Below, piece after piece: positions 44,171 to 52,447 of a stretch of DNA of 64,000 bases. Origin of the DNA: a virus; the IMG/VR virus record IMGVR_UViG_3300049460_000128, positions 124,001 through 188,000 of that record; one strand, 5' to 3'. Made by a program: the position numbers and the translations under genes. The notes under the pieces are model-generated. The model saw only the letters and a program-made list of their open reading frames with translations, ran no database searches and was not told the origin of the DNA. Each line of letters opens with the position of its first letter. Position 1 is the stretch's first letter.

Positions 44171-44707
44171 TTACATACAACAATTAATGGCTTCACTGAC
44201 CGTCAAACTTGCAAGATAATACCGGTATCCAGCTGGTTGATTACTATCTTGCATGATATTCATCATGCGGGTTGGATCATACCACTCCCGCAATTCACTA
44301 TGACGAAGACACAACATCTGCCATGGCATCACTTTCATATTCTGAAATATGGCATCACGATGATTCTCAATCAATCGATGCCTGTTCGCACTGTCAAGCA
44401 ACCATGACCAGTCACCACTAGTAAGACATGATGTGTCAAGCTGTAAAAATGGATGTTCGAGGAGCAATGAACGAATGGCATAGATATTCAGACGGCTGGT
44501 GTCAATACGATTCAACCATTTGATATCCCGACCAAGCATGATCTTGATGCCATGACTATCCATATTCTCAACCGCAACCACATGGGCAATGTCCGGATAG
44601 TCATAGGCGATGACGTCAAACTTCACATCTTCAATCTCGTTGATCACCAGCGCGGCTGCAACGGGGCCTGATGTTTCATAGATGGCTTTGAAATCACTAT
44701 ACAGCAT
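44171..44707 (-). CDS. Hypothetical protein
   Basis: A 178-residue protein, not recognised. ATG at 44707 is preferred over an in-frame GTG two codons upstream. It is soluble-looking, with helices, a WLNRIDTSRLNIYAIRSLLL segment and a C-terminal YRYYLASLTVSEAINCCM. It overlaps the end of the previous small gene, so it is the last gene of the minus-strand operon that starts with the AAA+ gene. Confidence 0.65.
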   Translation of the reverse strand: MLYSDFKAIYETSGPVAAALVINEIEDVKFDVIAYDYPDIAHVVAVENMDSHGIKIMLGRDIKWLNRIDTSRLNIYAIRSLLLEHPFLQLDTSCLTSGDWSWLLDSANRHRLIENHRDAIFQNMKVMPWQMLCLRHSELREWYDPTRMMNIMQDSNQPAGYRYYLASLTVSEAINCCM

Positions 44708-44894
44708 CGGCACGCCAACCCCTAGCTATGAATATGACCTTGGGTCCAGCATGGCCCATTGCCCCAAATAATGGTTGCCCATCCTCAGATACTACCGAGT
44801 AGTTGCCAATCCCACATGGCACATGTGCTCGATATCTCACATAGTCAAAGAACGGATCCCATGAACGACCATGCGAATTCTTTACATCAGGCAT
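44697..44894 (-). CDS. Small hypothetical protein
   Basis: A 65-residue protein beginning MPDVKNSHGRSWDPFFDYVR. ATG at 44894 is chosen because it overlaps the stop of the membrane protein before it by eight bases; a longer frame to 44978 would run inside that gene. Contains GNYSVVSEDGQPLFGAMG. Function unknown. Confidence 0.55.
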   Translation of the reverse strand: MPDVKNSHGRSWDPFFDYVRYRAHVPCGIGNYSVVSEDGQPLFGAMGHAGPKVIFIARGWRADAV

Positions 44895-45078
44895 CGTAGT
44901 CATCATCATACTCGTCGTCATCTTCGTGCTCATCTGGTGATTCAATCCAAGTAACAAACGACGTAATGAATAAGACAATGGTGGTCAACACATTACAGAC
45001 GAATACCCAACCACCATCTGATGCCGTGGACCCACTAATCCAGATCCAAATAAGACCAAGAAATCCCCAAAAGTTCAT
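44887..45078 (-). CDS. Small membrane protein, acidic tail
   Basis: A 63-residue protein with two likely membrane helices (FWGFLGLIWIWISG at 3-16 and VFVCNVLTTIVLFITSFVTW at about 25-44) and a strongly acidic C-terminus (DEHEDDDEYDDDYDA). The start overlaps the previous stop (ATGA). Part of a run of small membrane proteins; function unknown. Confidence 0.65.
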   Translation of the reverse strand: MNFWGFLGLIWIWISGSTASDGGWVFVCNVLTTIVLFITSFVTWIESPDEHEDDDEYDDDYDA

Positions 45079-45314
45079 TTCTTATCCTTCATATTATCCC
45101 ACCCACAACACATTGGATCCCAACATGCAGGGTCAGCGATCACTTCACCAGTCTTGGGATCAATACTCGCTTGACACTCATAATCATCCAACGCACCCTC
45201 AGCGATCATAGCCTCATCACTCATGCCATCATTCACCCCCTCGTAGATGGAAATCAGGTAGACCCCAACACCAACAAGCAAGACAACACCACCCACATAA
45301 AGCCCGGCACTCAT
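45075..45314 (-). CDS. Small membrane protein with C-terminal Cys motif, copy 1
   Basis: A 79-residue protein starting MSAGLYVGGVVLLVGVGVYL, a single N-terminal membrane helix, followed by a Cys-rich end: ECQASIDPKTGEVIADPACW and PMCCGWDN. The same order (acidic-Cys, TG-x-V, Cys, Cys-Cys-Gly) ends the neighbouring 99-residue protein. Start at 45314 chosen for its overlap with the previous stop. Confidence 0.65.
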   Translation of the reverse strand: MSAGLYVGGVVLLVGVGVYLISIYEGVNDGMSDEAMIAEGALDDYECQASIDPKTGEVIADPACWDPMCCGWDNMKDKK

Positions 45315-45610
45315 GGCTTCTCCCCACGATGATGCCCACAACACTTACATGTTTGATCAATGGCAACCGTACCTGAACTCTGATCCATGTAGGTCTTGCA
45401 ATCAGCCTCAAAAATCATATCAGTGATGGCCGCAACACTCGTGGGACCAATCGATGCAGGACGATTCATGAACCAAATCAAGCCGATGATGGCAAGAACC
45501 ACTCCAGCAAGAATTAACAAACAGATACCCAACATGTTATCACCTATGAAAATGAAAAAACACCCCAGCCATATGAAGACAAGGGTGCATGGAATATGCT
45601 TAGGATGCAT
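45311..45610 (-). CDS. Small membrane protein with C-terminal Cys motif, copy 2
   Basis: A 99-residue protein with two membrane helices (LVFIWLGCFFIFIG, LGICLLILAGVVLAIIGLIW) and a C-terminal DCKTYMDQSSGTVAIDQTCK then CCGHH, related to the end of copy 1. Start at 45610 overlaps the end of the preceding 85-residue gene. The four-Cys tail could bind metal or form disulfides depending on topology. Confidence 0.65.
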   Translation of the reverse strand: MHPKHIPCTLVFIWLGCFFIFIGDNMLGICLLILAGVVLAIIGLIWFMNRPASIGPTSVAAITDMIFEADCKTYMDQSSGTVAIDQTCKCCGHHRGEKP

Positions 45611-45857
45611 CAAATGATAACCTGTACAAAACCGCATCATGAGCATGTTCAAAGCGTAATACCACTTCAAACGAATCATCTGGCCCGTATAGTACGACAA
45701 ATCTAGCCAGAATCCCGCTTGAAATCAACCACGATTTTAACTCGATGTCGAATATGGGTTTCCACCCACTCTTACGAAAATACGCATGATGACAATGACG
45801 ATCCAATGGCGTCACATCATTGTCACCCCGTATATGATCCTCTAAGGCCACAACCAA
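45600..45857 (-). CDS. Small protein, family B (FxxAxDAxLYRL) member
   Basis: An 85-residue protein ending VVLRFEHAHDAVLYRLSFDA. The same ending pattern (hydrophobic strand, F-[DE]-x-A-x-DA-x-[LM]-[FY]-[KR]-L) is found in the proteins encoded at 59512 and 60466, so this is a dispersed small family in this phage. It sits exactly one base after the AAA+ gene in the same operon. Function unknown. Confidence 0.65.
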   Translation of the reverse strand: MVVALEDHIRGDNDVTPLDRHCHHAYFRKSGWKPIFDIELKSWLISSGILARFVVLYGPDDSFEVVLRFEHAHDAVLYRLSFDAS

Positions 45858-46898
45858 TTAATTGATCGAAGTCTTGGGCATCGCATGAATGCTGGCTACC
45901 TTGTTGCTCTGCTGAGCAGTGGTGAAACCAAATTGACGACTCTCATCAGTTGTAGACGACAATTGAATCTCCATCATGGCACGCAACTTCTTGGCCGCCC
46001 ACTCAACTTCACACTTGAACACACGAGTGGCAATGATAAACTCACGCATATGTGCCAACGAAAAGCCTTCCGACAAACGAACATACTCGTCAATCTCACT
46101 CTGAGTCAACGACGGCTCCTTATTGGCCAGGTAAATGGCACGAGCAGGCGCAGTAGGCATACCAACACGCATCACAGTATCAAAACGCGATGGACGATTG
46201 ATGAACCGCTTGTCAATGCGCTCCGGATAATTGGTAGTCGCCACATAAATGATGTTGTCAACCTGGTTCTCACCGTCGAGAATGGACAAATACTTGGCCT
46301 CACCATAACACGCAATCAAAGCATCCATATCCTCAAAGATGGCAACAATCTGACGGTCAGGCTCAACACGACGAATCAACTTCAAACACTCACTGGCAAT
46401 GTTGGGATCCTCCACCATATACGCAATGCCACCCATCTTGTTGATCACAATGTCAACAATCTGACTGACCGTAGATGTCTTGCCAGATCCAGGTGGACCC
46501 CACAAAAAGATACCACGCTTATACACCAAATTACGAGCCAAAAACTCACTCTTCAACTCGGCAAAACGAGTGATCTCATCCAACACCGAATCACTCGCAC
46601 TATCAGGCAAATGAATCAAGCCATCAGTGAGGTTGGCTTTCTTGTCCAAGTAATAACCAACACCCTGGCTATAATGACCCGTATACATACCCGTCGGCAA
46701 TACATTGGTGGAATCCTGAACTCCCCAATACATCGAACCACTACGCGCCCAACGCGATGGATTGCTAGAACTCGACTCAATGTCAACACCATCCTCCACC
46801 TCATCATGGTACTGATCACGACGCTTACCAATCGAATTCTCACCAGCCTCAGTACCAAATGCACTAAAGTCAGGTACCTCATTGTCCTCAACACTCAT
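45858..46898 (-). CDS. AAA+ ATPase
   Basis: A 346-residue AAA+ protein. Walker A GPPGSGKT (134-141), Walker B VAIFEDMD (about 185-192), sensor-1 VATTNYP (219-225), arginine-finger region NRPSRFD (about 234-240). An acidic, low-complexity N-terminal 60 residues precedes the ATPase. Overall it resembles the Bcs1/FtsH-type AAA module, but lacks a protease or membrane part. ATG at 46898 is preferred to that at 46922 because GAGGGA precedes it. It heads the minus-strand operon with small membrane proteins, so it may remodel a complex with them. Confidence 0.85.
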   Translation of the reverse strand: MSVEDNEVPDFSAFGTEAGENSIGKRRDQYHDEVEDGVDIESSSSNPSRWARSGSMYWGVQDSTNVLPTGMYTGHYSQGVGYYLDKKANLTDGLIHLPDSASDSVLDEITRFAELKSEFLARNLVYKRGIFLWGPPGSGKTSTVSQIVDIVINKMGGIAYMVEDPNIASECLKLIRRVEPDRQIVAIFEDMDALIACYGEAKYLSILDGENQVDNIIYVATTNYPERIDKRFINRPSRFDTVMRVGMPTAPARAIYLANKEPSLTQSEIDEYVRLSEGFSLAHMREFIIATRVFKCEVEWAAKKLRAMMEIQLSSTTDESRQFGFTTAQQSNKVASIHAMPKTSIN

Positions 46899-47208
46899 TT
46901 CACTTCCCTCACTAGTTGCCATATGCCATACTGTACTGGCATCCTATACTATCCTCAATACACAATATACCAACTACACTGCCATATTCTTAAAACTATC
47001 AAGAGATAGAAAGAAGAATAGATATGATATTCTTGACGAAATATGTCGTTTTATAGTGATTTGATGTCGTAAACTCCAGGTAGGTTTTTGAAATCTCGTC
47101 AAGAATATCGTCAGATTCACAAAATTCCATCAAGTGAACAATCACAAGATAATTTGCGAAGCCAGCACGTCATGTTAATCTGGTATCATAATAACAACAA
47201 CATGACCT
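46899..47208. other. Divergent control region between AAA+ and helicase genes
   Basis: 310 bases without a supported gene, from which transcription must leave in both directions. It contains the 14-bp inverted repeat listed separately and several AT-rich stretches. I could not find a well-spaced sigma70 pair for either gene, nor an exact late promoter. Confidence 0.5.
47026..47109. repeat. 14-bp perfect inverted repeat, 56-base spacer
   Basis: GATATTCTTGACGA at 47026-47039 and its exact complement TCGTCAAGAATATC at 47096-47109. Each arm contains TTGACG, pointing toward the other. It lies in the middle of a divergent control region and could be a regulator-binding pair. Confidence 0.7.
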
Positions 47209-48768
47209 ATGACTCCTACAGAACAACAAATCACATGCGTGGAATCACTCTCCACCAACGACTTAATTAAGATCGATGCAGTGGCCGGTAGTGGCAAAAC
47301 TTCCACCCTGGTAATGATCTCAGAGCAGTACAAACAACACTCACTCTACTGTGCCTTCAATAAAGTAACCGCAACAGAAGCCAGTCAGAAATTTGGTAAT
47401 CATGTTGTATGCCAAACTACTCACTCGATGGCCTATGCGGTCTTTGGTGGACTGCTGCGTCATAAGCTGGCTCGTCCAGTAGGCGGCTATGTGAACGTTG
47501 CTGGTACTGGTAGCGAGATTGGCAAGTATTACAAGATGATGGCTGGTACTCTGACCAAAGCTCAGTTGGGCATGTTTGTCAAGAATACCGTCGCAGCCTT
47601 TGAACAAAGCGCGGATGACTTCATCACCATGGACCACGTAGACGAATACTCGATCACGAAGGCAATCAAACGCCTGTCAGGACGTGACGATCTCAACAAG
47701 GTTGAACTCAAGTTGCTTACCTACACGAGCAAACTGGTGTTTGACACGGCTAAGTCATTGTGGTCAGCCAGAATCGATCCCAAGAGTAAAGTGTTGGCCA
47801 CGCATGACACGTACTTGAAGCTGTATCAACTGTCGAAGCCAGTTCTGGGTTACCAAATTGTTTACCTGGATGAAGCTGCGGATACCACTCCATGCGTACT
47901 TGATATCGTGATGCGTCAACAGGAGACTGCCAAGGTAGTTCTCGTGGGTGATGATCGACAGGCTATCTACCAATGGCGCGGCGCCGTAAATGCAATGTCG
48001 TTGATTCATGGTCTCACGTTGCCATTGAGTCAGTCGTTCCGTTATGGTCAAGAGATTGCTGATGTTGCAATGGCAGTATTGGGTAACACCACTAAGGTGA
48101 TTGGCAATCCAGCAATCAAGAGTAAAGCTGCTCGTGGCATTATCGACACTACCAAGCCATACACTCGTCTGTTCCGCACCAACAGTCATTTGCTGTCTGA
48201 GGCCGTTGCTGCATTGAGTCGTGGTGAGTCGCTCAACATTGAAATCGACACCAAGGACTTCATCAAGATGCTGACAAGTGCCATGGCACTGCATGGCAAT
48301 GACCTGAACAATGTCAAGCATGAGCGCATCATGCCGTTTGCCAAATGGGAAGACATGATCGAAGAAGGCCAGTATGACCGTGAGATTGGTCGTTTGGTTA
48401 AGATCATTAAAGATGGCAAAGCACAGAATATTATCAACGTGTTGACCAACTACAAACCACCGCTCAATGCCCTGATCACTATGACCACTGCGCACAAGAG
48501 CAAGGGTCGTGAATGGAAGCAAGTTCGTCTTGAGGATGACTTCCCTAGCCATCTGAAGGGCAATACCAAGGATAAGACGATCACTTGGGTGGGATTGAGT
48601 GAATCCGAGCAGAATATCCTGTACGTGGCAGTCACTCGTGCAATTGACTTCCTTGAGATCAACACCTCAGTACAAGAGGCGATCGACTTCCAGAATGGCA
48701 AGTATGACGATGACCAGCAAGCACAATGGTCTGAAGATGAATATCAACAACTGCTGTCTACCAATTGA
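47209..48768 (+). CDS. UvrD/Rep-like superfamily 1 DNA helicase
   Basis: A 519-residue SF1 helicase with motifs in order: Q-motif TPTEQQ (2-7), motif I AVAGSGKTS (24-32), motif II VYLDEAAD (about 222-229), motif III VGDDRQAIYQWRGA (about 246-259), motif IV SQSFRY, motif V TTAHKSKGREW (about 425-435) and motif VI LYVAVTRA (about 467-474). It would unwind DNA with 3'-5' polarity as UvrD relatives do, in replication or recombination. It is shorter than bacterial UvrD (about 720), fitting a phage version. Confidence 0.92.
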   Translation: MTPTEQQITCVESLSTNDLIKIDAVAGSGKTSTLVMISEQYKQHSLYCAFNKVTATEASQKFGNHVVCQTTHSMAYAVFGGLLRHKLARPVGGYVNVAGTGSEIGKYYKMMAGTLTKAQLGMFVKNTVAAFEQSADDFITMDHVDEYSITKAIKRLSGRDDLNKVELKLLTYTSKLVFDTAKSLWSARIDPKSKVLATHDTYLKLYQLSKPVLGYQIVYLDEAADTTPCVLDIVMRQQETAKVVLVGDDRQAIYQWRGAVNAMSLIHGLTLPLSQSFRYGQEIADVAMAVLGNTTKVIGNPAIKSKAARGIIDTTKPYTRLFRTNSHLLSEAVAALSRGESLNIEIDTKDFIKMLTSAMALHGNDLNNVKHERIMPFAKWEDMIEEGQYDREIGRLVKIIKDGKAQNIINVLTNYKPPLNALITMTTAHKSKGREWKQVRLEDDFPSHLKGNTKDKTITWVGLSESEQNILYVAVTRAIDFLEINTSVQEAIDFQNGKYDDDQQAQWSEDEYQQLLSTN

Positions 48769-48775
48769 GAGAAAT

Positions 48776-49336
48776 ATGAAAGTTAACCGTCAACATAAAG
48801 TCATCACACCAACAACAGCCATTGAAGTGTTTGACATCTGGGCTGACCCATCCAGTATGGACTACACATCGGGTGGTAGCATGTGTGCCAACTTTGCTGC
48901 TCAACGATATGCTGATGTCACGTATGAAGAGGCCAAGTCGTGGAGTCTGGAGTTTGTGAAGTCGGGTCATGAAGAAATGTTTGCTCAACTCAATGACGCA
49001 TACGATATGTTTACCAGCTATTCGTTGTTGTATGGTCAGGATGATCAAGATGAAGAAGGCCGGCCGGTTCGCCCGGCTGAAAATGCCATTTTGCGAGTAG
49101 CTCAGGCATTTGCCAAGAACCCAGAAAATTATAGGGTTATCGTGGATGAGAACGAAGATGGTATGCTGTTTGTTGAGCTTACGAATGCTAAACAGAATCG
49201 CTTCGCGTTCACGATTCTGGAAGACTACGAGATCTTCTGGGCATTCTACAAATGGCGTGAAACCAATTGGGCACTTCAGAAAGCTGCTGCCAAGAAAGCA
49301 AGTGCTGATCGCTTCTTGGAAGACCTCAAGGACTGA
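48776..49336 (+). CDS. Hypothetical protein downstream of helicase
   Basis: A 186-residue protein, not recognised. ATG at 48776, eight bases after the helicase stop. Mixed alpha/beta with YGQDDQDEEGRPVRPAENAI acidic loop, NRFAFTILEDYEIFWAFYKW, and a Lys/Ala-rich C-terminal helix. No catalytic motif seen. Co-transcribed with the helicase. Confidence 0.7.
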   Translation: MKVNRQHKVITPTTAIEVFDIWADPSSMDYTSGGSMCANFAAQRYADVTYEEAKSWSLEFVKSGHEEMFAQLNDAYDMFTSYSLLYGQDDQDEEGRPVRPAENAILRVAQAFAKNPENYRVIVDENEDGMLFVELTNAKQNRFAFTILEDYEIFWAFYKWRETNWALQKAAAKKASADRFLEDLKD

Positions 49337-49356
49337 CTAGGCAGTCACCAGTAAGC

Positions 49357-49381
49357 AAAGGGCCGCATCTGCGGCCCTTTT
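49357..49381. terminator. Bidirectional terminator
   Basis: A 10-bp stem AAAGGGCCGC/GCGGCCCTTT with loop ATCT, between convergent genes ending at 49336 and 49383. Short T-runs on both sides. Confidence 0.85.
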
Positions 49382-49382
49382 G

Positions 49383-49694
49383 TCATGTTGCTTCAAAGTT
49401 TCCATCCCACAAGAAATGGTATGCTTCCGCCATATTGGGAGATATGCGAGCAATTTCCATCCAGTCTTCTTCACTAAAGCGCTTGAGAGTGGTGAACATC
49501 GTCGTTATGGCACTTTGATTGTACATGTGCGCCATCCATGTTGGCGACAACGAATCCCCGAAGTTCACTGCTCGATTCCAGTCAGCATCTGACTGATCAC
49601 GATGATCTTCGAGTGTGTATGACAATTCATCGAGCCGTATTTTTGCCATAACGGGCTCAATTTCATACAGATCAATGAACTCCATTAGGGTCAT
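49383..49694 (-). CDS. Hypothetical protein
   Basis: A 103-residue acidic helical protein, not recognised. The start overlaps the stop of the gene before it (ATGA), so the two form a small operon. No motifs of known function. Confidence 0.65.
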   Translation of the reverse strand: MTLMEFIDLYEIEPVMAKIRLDELSYTLEDHRDQSDADWNRAVNFGDSLSPTWMAHMYNQSAITTMFTTLKRFSEEDWMEIARISPNMAEAYHFLWDGNFEAT

Positions 49695-49963
49695 TTTGCC
49701 ACCAGATGATGAAGCGTATTTTGTTTGGTGAGAAGTACAAGGATCTGGTCTTCGGTTATCAGATCTATGGATTCAATGTTGAAGTCTGGATATGTCTCGC
49801 TAACTTTCAGACGAGCTTCGTCTGAAGAACTGGCACTCATATAGCAAAGTGTGCCCTGAATCGTTTCAGTAGCAGACACAATGCTGCCGTGTTTTGGCTT
49901 TGGTTTGTGTTGATTGAAGCCCCAGGTCTTGCGTACGATGTGACCTTTTATGTGGTAAATCAT
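49691..49963 (-). CDS. Hypothetical protein
   Basis: A 90-residue protein beginning MIYHIKGHIVRKTWGFNQHK. ATG at 49963 is chosen because AAGGAAA lies just upstream; the open frame continues to 50089, but a promoter occupies that part. The C-terminal half (ARLKVSETYPDFNIESIDLI) has an alpha-beta pattern common in small phage proteins. Function unknown. Confidence 0.65.
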   Translation of the reverse strand: MIYHIKGHIVRKTWGFNQHKPKPKHGSIVSATETIQGTLCYMSASSSDEARLKVSETYPDFNIESIDLITEDQILVLLTKQNTLHHLVAK

Positions 49964-49987
49964 AGATGTTTCCTTTGTAAAAGCGCC

Positions 49988-50016
49988 AATATACTGCATT
50001 GAACTTTTCCCCGCAA
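49988..50016 (-). promoter_or_regulatory. Sigma70-like promoter
   Basis: Reading leftward: TTGCGG (50016-50011), 17-base spacer, TATATT (49993-49988), about 25 bases ahead of the ATG at 49963. The -10 is good, the -35 weak. Confidence 0.45.
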
Positions 50017-50125
50017 CTATATGATGAACCAGTATTTCACAGTAGAGGATCCATGAGTTGAAATCTTCTATTTTTGAACAAACTGGCAAATGTTCTACGC
50101 TGTCATTTTTACATCAAAGGACCAC

Positions 50126-51430
50126 ATGAGTAACATTGTCATCACTGATTTGTTCTACGTGAACTACAGCATTCGCAATGAGAGCGAATGGAACGCGGCC
50201 ACGCAAAAGTACGACTCCAAGAAAACGCGCTTGGGCTTTGCTACCTACTACGAAGAGAACACGGCATTCCAGAAGCGCAAAGGCACCATTGATCGTTGGT
50301 CCGACAAAGCAGATGCAGCTGATACGGTAGCAAATGCGGCGCGTACTGGTTATACGTTGGGTAATAATGTTACTCACGGTGGTGACTGGAATGCGACTTC
50401 GGTCAACTGGCGTATTGTTGATCCATTGGGCTTTGAACTGGAAATCAGTTCAGGTAATATGGCAAAAATCCTGCAACACTGTACCATCGACAAGGGTATG
50501 ATCCTTGATGAATGCGTTTGGGGTTGGGACAAAGGCAATGGTAGTAAGGTAGTGTTGGTCCCAACAGCAAGTCAAGAGTATCAAGAAGCAAAGAAGACGA
50601 CCGTTCGTCACTTTGCTGAAACAATCAGCGTCAAAGATGTTCAACTGGGTGATATGGTTGAATACAAGAACGGTGCCATGGGCCTGTATTTTGGTAAGGT
50701 TAACGTCTTGAACATCGAACGCGGTATTAGCTTCACTGAACCATTGGGTTCAATGGGTATGGATCAGTATCATGTCATGCTGACCGACGATAATGTGATC
50801 TACTTCATGAAGTCACCGAAGCTGATCGCTTGCTCTAAATCCAGCAAACGTTACACGGTCGAAGAAGCCGAAGTGTATTTGAACCAGTGCTTTAATGACA
50901 AGAAATGGACCCGCAATGCAGCTGGTTGGAGTGGTAATTTCTATTCGGCGAATATCATCACGTACGATAAGAAACCAGAGACTAAAATGCACTTGGTGCC
51001 AGTAACCACGGCATACTTGCGTTCGGCATTGCGTGACCCATACAAGCATCCTGGCTCGATGATTCACGGTTACGATTTGCAAATGCCAGATAACAAATAT
51101 GTGGTGGAAGATGCATCTGGCAAGCGCTACATCATGGGTTATCTGGTTCATGAAATTCTTGGTAGTGGTCGTCGTCACAAAGAGACTGAAGACTTCTACG
51201 AAGGTCGCAGCGACGATCTGGAATTGTACGTGGTGCCAATTGCCAACAACAACTACTTGGATGCGAACGTTGGCTTGATTCCTGAAAAGAATCCCAAATA
51301 TAATCCGAACAGCTATTACGACCGTGGGAATCAAGAAAATCGTGTGGTAATGAAGCTGAGTGAGATTGTAAATGTCTTCAAGGTTGAAGTAACTCACAAA
51401 GATTATGTGGCAACCCTGAAGACGCGTTAA
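50126..51430 (+). CDS. Hypothetical protein, 434 residues
   Basis: Not recognised. ATG at 50126 with AAAGGA upstream; an in-frame ATG at 50090 has no such site. The protein begins MSNIVITDLFYVNYSIRNES and is mixed alpha/beta, with segments such as VQLGDMVEYKNGAMGLYFGK and MHLVPVTTAYLRSALRD. No signal, membrane or catalytic motif is visible. It is transcribed alone, between two gaps, so it may be a separately regulated gene. Confidence 0.7.
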   Translation: MSNIVITDLFYVNYSIRNESEWNAATQKYDSKKTRLGFATYYEENTAFQKRKGTIDRWSDKADAADTVANAARTGYTLGNNVTHGGDWNATSVNWRIVDPLGFELEISSGNMAKILQHCTIDKGMILDECVWGWDKGNGSKVVLVPTASQEYQEAKKTTVRHFAETISVKDVQLGDMVEYKNGAMGLYFGKVNVLNIERGISFTEPLGSMGMDQYHVMLTDDNVIYFMKSPKLIACSKSSKRYTVEEAEVYLNQCFNDKKWTRNAAGWSGNFYSANIITYDKKPETKMHLVPVTTAYLRSALRDPYKHPGSMIHGYDLQMPDNKYVVEDASGKRYIMGYLVHEILGSGRRHKETEDFYEGRSDDLELYVVPIANNNYLDANVGLIPEKNPKYNPNSYYDRGNQENRVVMKLSEIVNVFKVEVTHKDYVATLKTR

Positions 51431-51490
51431 TATAGATTGTTCCCGTAAATCAGTATAGAGTCATGTTAAATATACGATTTGCGGGACACT

Positions 51491-52168
51491 ATGGCTTACG
51501 ACGTTTTCTTCCTTTCATACAATGAGCCCAATGCGGATGACAATTGGGCTCATCTCCAAACCCTATCACCAACTGCTCGTCGCCTAGACGGCATAAAGGG
51601 CTTGCGTGCGGCACATCAAGAATGTGCCAAACAGTCACGCACAAGTCACTTCTTCGTAGTTGATGCTGATAGTCAAATAACAGATCCAAACGTCTTATCA
51701 TACAAGATCTCTCCGTATGAACTCTCATATGTGCATCTCTGGTATGCCCATAATCCTGTCAATGGTTTGGAGTATGGCTGGGGTGGATTGAAACTATTTC
51801 CCAGAAACGTATTCTCAGCAGAAGCCAATACTCAGAGCATTGATATGACGACGAGCTTTGATCTGAAGATCATGCCGCAAGTGGTGAGTAGGACGATGTT
51901 CAATACCACGCCATATGACACTTGGCGGTCAGCATTCCGGGAATCGGTCAAGCTATCAAGTGGAATTATTCGAAACAAGAACATCCAGGAAAACCAAGAG
52001 CGTTTGGAGTCATGGAAGACCGCATACGTGACTGCTCCAAATGCCAAGTGGGCGATCCGTGGTGCATATGATGGTGAAGCATTTGGCCAAAATACTGACC
52101 TGACTTTAATCAATGATTGGTCTTGGCTACAGGGGGAATTTACTCGGAGGTATCCGGATGTCTCTTAA
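51491..52168 (+). CDS. Glycosyltransferase-like protein, copy 4
   Basis: A 225-residue paralogue of the protein at 34065: AYDVFFLSYNEPNADDNWAH versus FDVFFLSYDEPNAEKHWADL, AAHQECAKQSRTSHF versus AAHRECANQSETPWF, and VVDADSQI (DxD at 58-60). GLEYGWGGLKLFP matches GLIYGNGGLKLW. It lacks the C-terminal 70 or so residues of the other. The two genes are 17 kb apart, so the family has been duplicated or acquired twice. Substrate unknown. Confidence 0.75.
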   Translation: MAYDVFFLSYNEPNADDNWAHLQTLSPTARRLDGIKGLRAAHQECAKQSRTSHFFVVDADSQITDPNVLSYKISPYELSYVHLWYAHNPVNGLEYGWGGLKLFPRNVFSAEANTQSIDMTTSFDLKIMPQVVSRTMFNTTPYDTWRSAFRESVKLSSGIIRNKNIQENQERLESWKTAYVTAPNAKWAIRGAYDGEAFGQNTDLTLINDWSWLQGEFTRRYPDVS

Positions 52169-52421
52169 ATTTTCATACCTGTCAGGTAACTGTCCTGTTC
52201 AAGCTGAAGGGTACTTTGATGAATATGCGTTTTACTTTCGAGCGCGAGGACAACATTGGTCAATTGAGATAACTGACCCATGTGATATGACTCTGGTACT
52301 TGAGATGCGGGTAAAGTATTGCGAGGATACATTCAGTGCTGGATGGATGCCACATGAAGAAGCTTTTCTACTGATAGTCAGCACTTACTTTAGATGGAAG
52401 AATAACGCCATCCACCCATAA
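52158..52421 (+). CDS. Hypothetical protein
   Basis: An 87-residue protein starting MSLKFSYLSGNCPVQAEGYF at 52158, where CGGAGG is well placed; the frame extends upstream inside the glycosyltransferase gene. It overlaps that gene by 11 bases and ends at a terminator. Beta-rich N-terminal part, then DPCDMTLVLEMRVKYCEDTF. Function unknown. Confidence 0.65.
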   Translation: MSLKFSYLSGNCPVQAEGYFDEYAFYFRARGQHWSIEITDPCDMTLVLEMRVKYCEDTFSAGWMPHEEAFLLIVSTYFRWKNNAIHP

Positions 52422-52446
52422 AAAGCCCGGCACTGCCGGGCTTTTT
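52420..52446. terminator. Bidirectional terminator
   Basis: A 12-bp stem AAAAAGCCCGGC/GCCGGGCTTTTT with loop ACT, between the convergent genes ending at 52421 and 52448. U-tracts in both directions. Confidence 0.92.
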
Positions 52447-52447
52447 A

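Noticed and set aside
45858-46898. The AAA+ protein as a ClpX partner for the phage ClpP
   Set aside because: No N-terminal zinc domain and no convincing IGF-type loop; the genes are 13 kb apart and differently transcribed.
45885-47009. A 374-codon plus-strand frame opposite the AAA+ gene
   Set aside because: The minus strand carries Walker A, Walker B and arginine-finger motifs; the plus frame is Thr/Asn/Leu-rich with none.
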